A stretch of DNA of 64,000 bases from Murimonas intestini (GTDB lineage: Bacteria; Bacillota; Clostridia; Lachnospirales; Lachnospiraceae): positions 310,001 through 374,000 of the forward strand of contig QGGY01000003.1 of NCBI GenBank assembly GCA_003148945.1. The letters are read 5' to 3'. A model generated the notes under the pieces. The model worked only from the letters and a program-made list of their open reading frames with translations, had not been told where the DNA came from and ran no database searches. This document shows, in pieces, positions 19,507 to 27,469 of this stretch (positions are counted from its first letter, which is position 1; every line of letters starts with the position of its first letter). Position numbers and translations under genes: made by a program.

Positions 19507-20910
19507 ATGAATAATAAAATGATGAAGTGGAATTGGAAAAGAATAGCGGCTGCAGGTATGGCAGTCAGCCTTGCAGGGGCAGCACTCTCAGGATGTGCAG
19601 GTAAAGCGGATGCGGCAAAGACAGAGGAGACCGCGGCAAAGACGGAAAATACCGGGGCTGTCAGGACAAAGGCCTCTGATGGCGGGGAGAGCGTCACTTT
19701 AAAATTCTGGAAGGCTTCTGCAAACGACGAGAGGAATGCCTGGTGGGAAGAGACGATCGCAAAATTTGAGGCGGAGAATCCGGGAATTGAGATAGAATAC
19801 CTGGGTGTGGCAGGCGATGACAGCGCTTTCAACCAGAAACTGGATATGGCATTTGCGGCGGGGGAGATGCCGGATGTGATAAGCACATACTGTGAAGCAA
19901 ATTATATTACAAGAGAGCTTCTGGAACCTCTTGATTCCTACTTTGAGAATTGGGAAAGCAGGGACCAGATACCGGAGGTATACCTGGAGCAGGTCAGGGC
20001 AATGGATTATGCAAGCGAGGACAAGAAGCTGTATACGATCCCATTCGGAGGAAATGTCCAGTGCATGTATGCGCGCCCTGATATCTTAAAAGAAAGCGGA
20101 CTTGATATCCCCGGGACCTGGGATGAGTTCTTCACAGCTGCCGAGACAGCAACAGATAAGGAACAGGGACTTTATGGATATGTCATCCGTGGAGGCTCAG
20201 GCGGAGCAAATGCGCTGGAGATGCTCATGTATTCTTATTCCGGCATTACAGATTTCTTTATCGATGATAAATGTACGCTCAATGATCCCAGGAATGTAGA
20301 GTTTGTGGAAAGATTCTTAGGCAATTATGGCGTCCTTACTTCTGAAGATGACATAAACAAGGGATGGCCTGAGATGGCAGCCCAGTACCAGTCTGGAAAA
20401 GCCGTTCTCATGATGCACAATCTGGGCTCTGCACAGGCGAATTATGAGGCCTTTAAAAATGATGAGAATGTTATAAAAGCAGTGCCTCTTCCAAAGGGAG
20501 TGGATGGAAAGCTGACCCTGCCTACCTCAAAGCCTGCAGGAAACATGATAACTGCAGCATCTGAGCACAAAGAAGAGGCATGGAAGTTCGTGTCATGGCT
20601 GGCAGAAAAAGAACAGGCCAGTGCCTATGAGCAGATGATGGGGAATCTTCCTGTGAACTCAGAAGCAATAAAGGACAGCTGGGTCCAGGATATCAGCTAT
20701 ATGAAAATGGGCGCTGACGCGTACACAAGCCCGGATTCACAGTTCTGCAGCTTTCCGTACTACCTTCCGAATTTCACTAATATAGAGACAAACTATGCAA
20801 TGCCGAATATGCAGAAGGTCCTTCTGGGGCAGATGGAAGTACAGGAATTTATGGACGGCTGGGCAGCTGAGCTTCAGAAGGAATATGATAAGGTCGTGCT
20901 TGGAAAATAG
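19507..20910 (+). CDS. Sugar ABC transporter substrate-binding lipoprotein
   Basis: Lipoprotein of 467 residues, family 1 extracellular binding protein. The signal has basic residues (KWNWKR), a hydrophobic core and lipobox LSGC, followed by an Ala/Thr/Glu/Lys-rich linker to about residue 60. The mature part starts with VTLKFWKASANDERNAWW, close to UgpB/MalE-type openings. The ATG at 19507 has AAAGGATGGAG upstream; an earlier in-frame start would run into the permease gene and spoil the signal peptide. The ligand is likely an oligosaccharide containing fucose, judged only from the GH95 gene downstream. Confidence 0.92.
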   Translation: MNNKMMKWNWKRIAAAGMAVSLAGAALSGCAGKADAAKTEETAAKTENTGAVRTKASDGGESVTLKFWKASANDERNAWWEETIAKFEAENPGIEIEYLGVAGDDSAFNQKLDMAFAAGEMPDVISTYCEANYITRELLEPLDSYFENWESRDQIPEVYLEQVRAMDYASEDKKLYTIPFGGNVQCMYARPDILKESGLDIPGTWDEFFTAAETATDKEQGLYGYVIRGGSGGANALEMLMYSYSGITDFFIDDKCTLNDPRNVEFVERFLGNYGVLTSEDDINKGWPEMAAQYQSGKAVLMMHNLGSAQANYEAFKNDENVIKAVPLPKGVDGKLTLPTSKPAGNMITAASEHKEEAWKFVSWLAEKEQASAYEQMMGNLPVNSEAIKDSWVQDISYMKMGADAYTSPDSQFCSFPYYLPNFTNIETNYAMPNMQKVLLGQMEVQEFMDGWAAELQKEYDKVVLGK

Positions 20911-20923
20911 AAAGGCGGTTAAG

Positions 20924-23224
20924 ATGGGGGCAGATAAACTGTGGTACAGAAAGCCGGCAAAAACCTGGATACAGGGTATGCCGCTTGGCAATGGCCGGAT
21001 GGGTGCAATGATCCAGGGGCATTTGAGGAATGAGACTGTAGTTCTAAATGATGACACAGTGTGGGCGTGCGGATTTACTGACAGGAATAACCAGGAGTCC
21101 GCAGCGTACCTGCCCCGGGTACGCAGGCTTTTGATGCAGGGGGAGCCAGAGAGGGCGCAGATGCTCTCAGAGATGGCCATGGTAGGCACGCCCAAAAAAG
21201 GTTCAGCTTATCAGATGCTTGGAGAATTGAATCTGATCTTTTCAGACCACTGTGATGATTCAATGGAAATTTTCAGGGAAGGGACAGCGCTTGCTGCCAT
21301 GACTGACCTGTTTGGAAAAAGAGTCAGGAATTACAGGCGCGGGCTGGACATGTCAGAGGCTGCCGCATACGTAAGTTATGAGCTGGACGGCGCAGAATAT
21401 ACAAGAGAATTCATAGTCAGCCAGCCTGATAATGTGATGGCAGTCCGCCTTGCATCAAAGCAGAGAGGCGGACTGCAGGTGGGGATATCCCTGTCAAGGA
21501 GGTTTGACGCATCAGTCAGGACAGAGGGAGAACGGCGGATCTGCATGGAAGGCCGGTGCGGCGCAGGCGGCTCCGGATTCTGTGTGATCCTCTCGGCGGA
21601 GACGCCTGACGGAAAGATACAGCCGGTGGGAGATTACCTGTATATTGAAAATGCCAGTGAGATCATTTTAAAGATAGTGTCTGAGACAGACCAGAGATGT
21701 GCAGAGTATTCAAAGATCTGCCGGGAGCGTATAGACAGGGTGGAGCATATTCCGTACAGTGAGATCCGCAGGAGGCACACAGAGGAATATCAGAGCTGGT
21801 ATAACAGAGTCAAGCTTGAGCTTTCATGTGATCCAGGGCTGCTTTCATTGCCCACGGATGAACGCCTGCAGAGGATTAGGCAGGGAGAAACTGACAATGG
21901 AATGATAGAGGCTTATTTTAACTTCGGGCGTTATCTTTTGATATCCTGCAGCCGTCCTGGATCGGAGGCGGCAAATCTTCAGGGAATCTGGTGCAATAGC
22001 TTTGTTCCTGAGTGGGACAGCAAATATACTGTAAATATCAATACCCAGATGAATTATTGGCCTGCCGAAGCGTGCGGTCTGGGGGACTGTCAACTGCCTC
22101 TGTTCGGACTCATAGAAAAGGCAAGGGTAAACGGGCGTGAGACAGCACAAAGGATGTATGGGTGCAGGGGCTTTGTCATTCATCACAATACAGATCTGTG
22201 GGGTGACACGGCACCGTATGACCATACGCGTGCGGGCCTCTGGCCCATGGGGGGAGCGTGGCTCTGTTATCACCTGTGGGAACATTATCTCTACAGCTGT
22301 GACCAGGATTTCCTCAGGGAAAAGGCATATCCTGTGATGAAGGAGGCAGCAGAATTCTTCCTGGATTACCTGCAGGAGGATGAGCATGGGCAGCTGCTCA
22401 GTGGCCCGTCTCTGTCGCCTGAAAACAGATATATAACAGAGGACGGCCAGATGGGAAGCCTGTGTATGTCGCCTGCTATGGATACGCAGATCATAAGAGG
22501 GCTGTTCGGGAGGTGCCTGGATGCCGCCGCCTGCCTGCATATAAGTGACAGCTTTACCTGCCGTGTAACAGAGAGCATGGGGAAACTGCCGCCCATGAAA
22601 ATCGGGAAAGGCGGGAGACTGCAGGAGTGGATGGAGGACTACCAGGAGACTGATCCGGGACACAGGCATATCTCACATCTGTTTGCTGTCTATCCTGACT
22701 CGCAGATTAACAGAGAAGAGACGCCCAAGCTTTTTGAGGCGGCCAGAAAGTCCCTTGAGAGACGTGTAAAGAATGACGGAGGCGGAACAGGCTGGAGCCT
22801 TGCATGGATGACGGCATTCAGGGCCAGGTTCAGGGAGGCGGAGCAGGCAGAAGAGACATTGTACAGGCTGCTGCGTGATATGACAGAGGACAGCCTGCTG
22901 AATCTGCATCCTCCTCATACATTTCAGATCGACGGTAATCTGGGGGCTGCTGCGGGGATTACGGAGATGCTCATGCAGTGCAGAAAGGATACACTGTATA
23001 TCATGCCAGCACTCCCTGAGCATTGGAGAGAAGGGTCTGTAAAGGGACTTCGTGCATATGGCGGCCTGGAGATAGATATGGAGTGGGCAGATAAAAGGTG
23101 CGCCGTCACATTCCGGGCACATAAAGATGTCAAAAAGTTTGTGAGAACCGGAAAAGAAGATTCTGCATTTTGTACGGTTGATTTAAAGGAAGGGGAAAAC
23201 TGCAGACAGGAATTTCAGATGTGA
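20924..23224 (+). CDS. Alpha-L-fucosidase-like glycoside hydrolase, GH95
   Basis: Protein of 766 residues matching GH95, whose members mostly release alpha-1,2-L-fucose and some alpha-L-galactose. It opens with WYRKPAKTWIQGMPLGNGRMG, where the family has W..PA..W.EALP(I/L)GNGR.GA. The barrel has NINTQMNYWPAEA, which contains the Asn residues that position the catalytic water, and QIDGNLGAAAGITEML, which carries the Asp used as base. No signal peptide is seen, so it works in the cytoplasm on imported material. It starts 13 bp after the binding-protein gene with an AAAGGCGG site. Fucosylated host glycans are the likely source in a gut organism (inference). Confidence 0.9.
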   Translation: MGADKLWYRKPAKTWIQGMPLGNGRMGAMIQGHLRNETVVLNDDTVWACGFTDRNNQESAAYLPRVRRLLMQGEPERAQMLSEMAMVGTPKKGSAYQMLGELNLIFSDHCDDSMEIFREGTALAAMTDLFGKRVRNYRRGLDMSEAAAYVSYELDGAEYTREFIVSQPDNVMAVRLASKQRGGLQVGISLSRRFDASVRTEGERRICMEGRCGAGGSGFCVILSAETPDGKIQPVGDYLYIENASEIILKIVSETDQRCAEYSKICRERIDRVEHIPYSEIRRRHTEEYQSWYNRVKLELSCDPGLLSLPTDERLQRIRQGETDNGMIEAYFNFGRYLLISCSRPGSEAANLQGIWCNSFVPEWDSKYTVNINTQMNYWPAEACGLGDCQLPLFGLIEKARVNGRETAQRMYGCRGFVIHHNTDLWGDTAPYDHTRAGLWPMGGAWLCYHLWEHYLYSCDQDFLREKAYPVMKEAAEFFLDYLQEDEHGQLLSGPSLSPENRYITEDGQMGSLCMSPAMDTQIIRGLFGRCLDAAACLHISDSFTCRVTESMGKLPPMKIGKGGRLQEWMEDYQETDPGHRHISHLFAVYPDSQINREETPKLFEAARKSLERRVKNDGGGTGWSLAWMTAFRARFREAEQAEETLYRLLRDMTEDSLLNLHPPHTFQIDGNLGAAAGITEMLMQCRKDTLYIMPALPEHWREGSVKGLRAYGGLEIDMEWADKRCAVTFRAHKDVKKFVRTGKEDSAFCTVDLKEGENCRQEFQM

Positions 23225-23266
23225 CAGGAGGGCTGTTTGTTTTTTAGTGCTGCTTAGAATTTACTT

Positions 23267-23328
23267 CCGCAGGCAGCAGGCCAAGGTCAAACAAGCTTAA
23301 GCAAGCTAGACTTTGGCGGCTGCCGCGG
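23267..23328. terminator. Possible hairpin between convergent genes
   Basis: An imperfect long inverted repeat (left arm from CCGCAGGCAGC, right arm ending GGCTGCCGCGG) lies between the GH95 stop and the minus-strand kinase stop. No T-run follows directly on either strand, so terminator function is uncertain. Confidence 0.4.
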
Positions 23329-23384
23329 GAATGTATCGCTCTGCTCATATTCAATGGTCAGCGCTGCCCTGGAGCGTGGCAGCA

Positions 23385-24317
23385 TTATTTTGTAATGACG
23401 GTGCCGGTCCTGCCAAGCATGGCGTCAGCAGCATGTTCCAGATTTGTGATGATAGCTTTGCGGCCTTCACCGCTGGTGACAAAGTCAACAGACGCCTGGA
23501 TCTTCGGCTGCATGGCAGCCTTGCCGAATTCACTGTTTTCAATATGTGTCAAAGCTTCGGCAGCAGTTATATTATCGAGCGCCTTTGGCTGGTTTGTATG
23601 GTACGCGATGCAGACTTTTTCTTCATTTGTCAGGATCATAAGAACATCAGCATCGATAAGTTCAGCAAGTTTGCCTGCAGCCAGGTCTTTTTCAATGATG
23701 GCGCTGGCGCCTTTAAGAGCGCTTCCCTGTGCAAGAACGGGGATTCCGCCGCCGCCGCATGCAATAACAAGCTGTCCGGCATCCACCAGGGCGCGGATGG
23801 CATCGATCTCTATGATATCCTTGGGACGCGGGGCTGCAACGATCCTTCGAAATCCGCCTCCGGGCACTTCAGTGACAAAGTTTCCCTTCTTTTCTTCCTC
23901 CTCTGCTTCCTCAGAGGTCAGGATACGGCCTATTTCCTTGACAGGATTATACAGGGCATCATCGTAGGGATCCACCAGCACCTGTGTGATGACAGTGCTT
24001 ACGGGTTTGTAGATTCCTCTGCCCACCAGCTCCGCACGGATGGCATTCTGAAGGTCATATCCGATATATCCCTGGCTCATGGCAGAGCAGACGGACATAG
24101 GCGCTACAGTATAGTCATCATGTGATTTGCCGAATTCATTCATTGCAGTGTGGATCATGCCTACCTGGGGGGCATTGCTGTGGGAGATGATGAGCTGGCA
24201 TCCGGCCTCAACCAGATCTGCCAGTACCTTTGCAGATTTTTTGACAGCAACCTGCTGTTCCGGCAGAGTAGTACCAAGTGCCTTATGGCCTAATGCGATA
24301 ACAACCTTTTTCTTCAT
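23385..24317 (-). CDS. arcC: Carbamate kinase-like protein
   Basis: Amino acid kinase family protein of 310 residues, most like carbamate kinase, which makes ATP from carbamoyl phosphate and ADP. The C-terminal half has the family stretches EIDAIRALVDAGQLVIACGGGGIPV and, near the middle, RRIVAAPRPKDI. The nucleotide/phosphate loops differ from textbook ArcC: the N-terminus has LGHKALGTT where ArcC has GGNAL, and SHSNAPQVG where ArcC has THGNGPQVG. No arginine deiminase or carbamoyltransferase gene is nearby. The start at 24317 has an AAGAGG site 7-12 bases upstream. It may be a clostridial subgroup of ArcC or a related kinase. Confidence 0.8.
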   Translation of the reverse strand: MKKKVVIALGHKALGTTLPEQQVAVKKSAKVLADLVEAGCQLIISHSNAPQVGMIHTAMNEFGKSHDDYTVAPMSVCSAMSQGYIGYDLQNAIRAELVGRGIYKPVSTVITQVLVDPYDDALYNPVKEIGRILTSEEAEEEEKKGNFVTEVPGGGFRRIVAAPRPKDIIEIDAIRALVDAGQLVIACGGGGIPVLAQGSALKGASAIIEKDLAAGKLAELIDADVLMILTNEEKVCIAYHTNQPKALDNITAAEALTHIENSEFGKAAMQPKIQASVDFVTSGEGRKAIITNLEHAADAMLGRTGTVITK

Positions 24318-24486
24318 ATAATTTACCTCTTTCATGTCTATTTTTATGCGGTCCAAAGACCATGTAGTATCAGAACAGATGGGTATATAATTGTTCAGTA
24401 CCTTCACAGTTACAGTTATTGTATAATTATATAAGTTAGATAAAAAAATTGCAAGAGTGGATATTACTTTCCAAAAAGGAGAAATC

Positions 24487-24816
24487 ATGTTTACAAAAAA
24501 TGAATCAGGAATATTTCAGAGCGCAGGAGAGGGAGTTACCAGGAAAATATTATCCTGGAGCGAGAATATGATGATCGTGGAGATGGAATTTAAAAAGGGG
24601 GCTACAGGAGCTCTGCACAGGCATATCCATGAACAGATCGGATATGTGGTTAAGGGAAAGCTTGAGCTTACGGATGAAGGAGAGAAGACTGTCCTTATTG
24701 AGGGTGACAGTTATTACATGGCTCCGGGGGAAGAGCATGGAGTGAAAGCTCTGGAAGAGACTAAGCTGATAGATGTCTTCACTCCAATGAGACAAGATTT
24801 TCTATTCACTTTGTGA
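24487..24816 (+). CDS. Small cupin-domain protein
   Basis: Single-domain cupin of 109 residues. Motif 1 is GALHRHIHEQIGYVVKGKLE with metal-binding His near 44-48; motif 2 is YMAPGEEHGVKAL. Such proteins bind a metal and often act in sugar or small-molecule chemistry; the role here is unknown. The ATG at 24487 follows AAAAAGGAG. The last few codons and the stop lie within a truncated copy of the dispersed repeat that starts at about 24799, so the C-terminus has probably been rewritten by that insertion. The divergent carbamate kinase-like gene starts 170 bp to the left. Confidence 0.85.
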   Translation: MFTKNESGIFQSAGEGVTRKILSWSENMMIVEMEFKKGATGALHRHIHEQIGYVVKGKLELTDEGEKTVLIEGDSYYMAPGEEHGVKALEETKLIDVFTPMRQDFLFTL

Positions 24817-24888
24817 CCAGTAGCATACTCCGCGATACACAGAAACGGCAAAAATGCCGTTTTGCGCTTCAGCTCTCGTGATTTTCTT
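24799..24888 (+). repeat. Dispersed inverted-terminal repeat, copy A (truncated)
   Basis: About 90 bp closely match the left two-thirds of the copies at 39207-39348 and 41668-41809, including GTGACCAGTA and CACAGAAACGGCAAAA. The right third and right terminal repeat are missing, so no target duplication can be read. Its left end supplies the last codons and stop of the cupin gene. Confidence 0.85.
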
Positions 24889-24994
24889 TGCCGGGTAAAT
24901 AAGGAATGAAAATGACATAAATGTGCATTAAAGTCAGAAAATAGATTACAATTATTACCAATAAAAAATAATATATTTTTAATTGAAATAATGC

Positions 24995-25023
24995 TTGACA
25001 AAATTCAACACCAGAGATATAAT
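24995..25023 (+). promoter_or_regulatory. Consensus sigma-A promoter of the candidate ncRNA
   Basis: Perfect TTGACA and perfect TATAAT are separated by exactly 17 bp, with a very AT-rich upstream stretch like an UP element. It is the best promoter I found in the window. It points into the ORF-free region 25030-25660. Confidence 0.9.
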
Positions 25024-25029
25024 GAAAAC

Positions 25030-25660
25030 AACAAAAGAAGAGAGAGTAAAATTAAAGCACAAAAGAAGGGAAATACCAAGGAGGACGGTCCAATGGGAAG
25101 GTAATTTAAAAGAAGTCATTTCAATTCAATAGGATACAGAATGAAGTAATTGTCTGAGAAGGCGAATGACTGAAATTAAAAATAATCCAAGGAGGTACAG
25201 ACCACCAAAAACTTAATCTTACTTGCTTTTGTATAAACAAAGGTGAGAAAAAAACAATTAAATAGTAAAAATGATTTGAAGTTCAAGGATAAAAAATTAA
25301 AGTCCGGAAGATTAAAACTGACAACGAAGATTAAACGAGTTCAGGAAATTGAAAAAACGATAAGAAGAAATTGAAGTGTAAAGTAAGAAGATAGTGATTG
25401 AAGAACTTAGAGTACCAATAAGAAATTTGAGGAACAGTAAGAACTGAAATTAAGAGTCGATTTATTTTAAGAAACGAAGTTTTAGAAGATCAGAAGTATC
25501 ATTTTAGGAATTGATAATTTAGTTGGAAAGTTCTAATGATGAAGGATGATAGTTTTAATCTGAGAAGTGAGAATCATGGAACAGAGAGGTAAGTTAATGA
25601 TTGAAGTTCAGTAGAGAACGGGCATGGTAAAAAAAGTACATGTCCGTTCTCTATTTTTAT
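25030..25660 (+). ncRNA. Candidate noncoding RNA, about 630 nt, purine-rich
   Basis: A transcription unit bounded by a consensus promoter (24995-25023) and a strong terminator (25613-25660), with no ORF of credible length on the plus strand. The sequence is unlike its surroundings. In two 60-base lines I counted, purines make up just over 70%; in the 60-base lines 25381-25440 and 25501-25560, C makes up 7% or less. Short motifs recur (ATTGAAG, GAAGATTAAA, CCAAGGAGG twice near the 5' end). The first CCAAGGAGG is followed by a start codon but opens only a three-codon frame. I do not recognise it as tmRNA, RNase P RNA, 6S, SRP RNA or any riboswitch. Function unknown; little internal pairing is evident except at the terminator. 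Confidence 0.65.
25613..25660 (+). terminator. Strong intrinsic terminator of the candidate ncRNA
   Basis: A 14-bp stem, AGAGAACGGGCATG with CATGTCCGTTCTCT (one G-U pair), has a 12-nt A-rich loop and a tail of ATTTTTATTT. Confidence 0.93.
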
Positions 25661-25844
25661 TTCTGCTGACAATGAGCCGGGTAAACATGCCTGCATGTGC
25701 ATTGGGCGAATGCAGCGAGGATACTTGATTTCAGGGAAAAATGCCTGGATAAGCATCATGGAATGCTTTGATGAGTATAAATATAACAGTTAAGCAACAT
25801 ATAAATAGCTAAAATGACAGAAGACAGAGGAGGCAGATTTTAAT

Positions 25845-26381
25845 TTGGATGCGTGTACGATTTATTATGACAGCAGCAGTGCGGACAGTGTAATGGCAGC
25901 TAAGGTACTGGCTGAAGATATAGGCGGTATTGCTGTCTGCGCCCAGTCATGTTCCGGGCGGATTATTTATGAGAAAAATACTGAGGTGGGGTTTATCTTT
26001 GCCAGTGATGAAGGTGCACTGCCTGCAGTTATGCGAAATGTGGCAAACCGTATAGTTATGGATAAAAACAGTTACATATTTGCGGTAGTCATAGGGGGGC
26101 CGCGTGAAGTAAAAGCCGTAAAGGAAATTTATGAGCTGCTTGAGAACAGGGGATATCAGCTTTCATGTGCCTATACAGAATTCCTGCTTGCCAAGATATC
26201 GCCGGACTGGCGGGAACAGTTTGAACAGGTGGAAGAGGATATAGCCAGCAGACACGAGACATTCAGTGAGAGAAGAAACTACCTTCAGAGCCTCTCCAGG
26301 AGCGAGCTGAAAAAAGTGATGAAAAAAAATCTCAAGGAATTTCTTGAGTTTAAGAAAAGACAGAAAAAGGGAGCCAGGTAG
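25845..26381 (+). CDS. Flavodoxin-like protein of unknown function
   Basis: Protein of 178 residues. The first 110 look like a flavodoxin fold: an opening strand and loop (YYDSSSADS), then GFIFASDEGALPAVMRNVANR and YIFAVVIGGPREVKAVKEIYELLENRGYQLS, which line up by eye with flavodoxin domains of clostridial EFR1-type proteins. The first loop lacks the SGTGNT phosphate-binding motif, so FMN binding may be lost. The C-terminal 60 residues are charged and helical. The TTG start follows AGGAGG at 25828-25833. A terminator separates it from the spoIIIA operon. Function not known. Confidence 0.75.
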   Translation: MDACTIYYDSSSADSVMAAKVLAEDIGGIAVCAQSCSGRIIYEKNTEVGFIFASDEGALPAVMRNVANRIVMDKNSYIFAVVIGGPREVKAVKEIYELLENRGYQLSCAYTEFLLAKISPDWREQFEQVEEDIASRHETFSERRNYLQSLSRSELKKVMKKNLKEFLEFKKRQKKGAR

Positions 26382-26407
26382 GATACAGGCCGGGTGCCTT
26401 TTAAGAT

Positions 26408-26453
26408 AACCGTTGTTAAAACCGGATCAGCCGGATTTTGACAGCGGTTTTTT
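26408..26453 (+). terminator. Intrinsic terminator before the spoIIIA operon
   Basis: A long near-perfect stem, AACCGTTGTTAAAACCGG pairing with CCGGATTTTGACAGCGGTT around a short loop, is followed by TTTT. It ends the flavodoxin-like gene transcript. Confidence 0.88.
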
Positions 26454-26456
26454 AAT

Positions 26457-26484
26457 GCATATTTATGGGACAGCCTCATATATT
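26457..26484 (+). promoter_or_regulatory. Sigma-E-like promoter of the spoIIIA operon
   Basis: GCATATT fits the sigma-E -35 pattern, and CATATATT, 13 bp later, resembles the -10 CATACAAT. It lies just after the upstream terminator and 20 bp before the spoIIIAA start. Sigma-E control of this operon is established in Bacillus; the exact site here is my reading. Confidence 0.55.
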
Positions 26485-26503
26485 GTGTAAAAGGGGTGAG
26501 AGC

Positions 26504-27469
26504 ATGAAGGGAAAGGATGAGCTGATTAAGATATTTTCAATCAGACTGCGGGGAATCCTGCAGAGGATGGATGTAGACCTGGAACAGCTGCAGGAGATCA
26601 GGCTGAGGGTGGATAAGCCTCTTATGATAGCCTATGGGGGACGTGAATATTTTGTGGCGGAGAGCGGGAGGATCTCACTGGATGAGGCGTCCGGGTATGT
26701 GGTAGATAAAAAAGAACTGCTGGAGACCATGGAATATATTGCAAACTATTCACTGTATGCATTTGAAGATGAATTAAGGCAGGGCTTTATAACAATACAG
26801 GGCGGACACAGGGTAGGGGTGGCAGGTAAGATAGTGATGGATGGGGACAAGATTAAAAGTGTCAAATATATCTCCTTTATCAATGTGAGGCTTTCCCACC
26901 AGATAAAGGGATGCGCCGGGGAGGTGCTTCCATATGTCATACAGGGGGAAGAGGTATGCCATACGCTGATCATTTCGCCCCCCAGATGCGGAAAGACAAC
27001 ACTGCTCAGGGATATGATCCGTCAGCTGTCTAATGGAACAGATTATTTCCCGGGCATTACGGTAGGAGTGGTGGATGAACGGTCGGAGATAGGGGGAGCA
27101 TATCTTGGAGTGCCCCAGAATGACCTGGGGATCAGGACAGATGTGCTGGACTGCTGTCCAAAGGCTGAAGGGATGATGATGCTGGTGCGCTCCATGTCAC
27201 CCAGGATCATAGCTGTTGATGAAATCGGAGATTATGGCGATATCCATGCCATTGAGACTGTACTGCACTGCGGATGCAAACTTCTGGCAACCGTGCATGG
27301 CAGCTCCATAGAAGATGTAAAGAAAAAACCTCTTTTGCAGAAGCTTGTCCTGGAACGGATCTTTGAGCGCTATGTCATACTGCACAACCATAACCAGGTG
27401 GGGAAGGTGAAGGCGATTTTTGATGCAAGAGGAACAGCGCTGTACGAAGGGAGGGGGACGGGATGCTGA
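26504..27469 (+). CDS. spoIIIAA: Stage III sporulation protein AA, ATPase
   Basis: Secretion-type ATPase of 321 residues that energises the SpoIIIA-SpoIIQ channel between mother cell and forespore during engulfment. A Walker A motif PPRCGKTTLLRD lies near residues 159-170. Acidic Walker B/Asp-box stretches follow in PRIIAVDEIGDYGDI, and ATVHGSSIED follows. It is the first gene of an eight-gene operon in the standard order AA to AH. The ATG at 26504 has AAAGGGGTGAG upstream; an earlier in-frame ATG at 26465 lies inside the probable promoter. It overlaps spoIIIAB by 7 bp. Confidence 0.96.
   Translation: MKGKDELIKIFSIRLRGILQRMDVDLEQLQEIRLRVDKPLMIAYGGREYFVAESGRISLDEASGYVVDKKELLETMEYIANYSLYAFEDELRQGFITIQGGHRVGVAGKIVMDGDKIKSVKYISFINVRLSHQIKGCAGEVLPYVIQGEEVCHTLIISPPRCGKTTLLRDMIRQLSNGTDYFPGITVGVVDERSEIGGAYLGVPQNDLGIRTDVLDCCPKAEGMMMLVRSMSPRIIAVDEIGDYGDIHAIETVLHCGCKLLATVHGSSIEDVKKKPLLQKLVLERIFERYVILHNHNQVGKVKAIFDARGTALYEGRGTGC

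Noticed and set aside
21845-22669. Long minus-strand frame inside the GH95 gene, and similar ones inside the GH78, sulfatase and spoVB genes
   Set aside because: Shadow frames of real genes; the sense translations show conserved catalytic motifs.
23313-24125. 270-codon plus-strand frame opposite the carbamate kinase-like gene
   Set aside because: No family resemblance or ribosome site; the minus strand encodes a clear protein family.
25093-25104. Three-codon ORF after an AGGAGG in the candidate ncRNA
   Set aside because: Too short to claim; could be a leader peptide, but nothing else supports it.
25574-25759. 61-codon minus-strand frame over the ncRNA terminator
   Set aside because: It reads through the terminator hairpin and has no family features.
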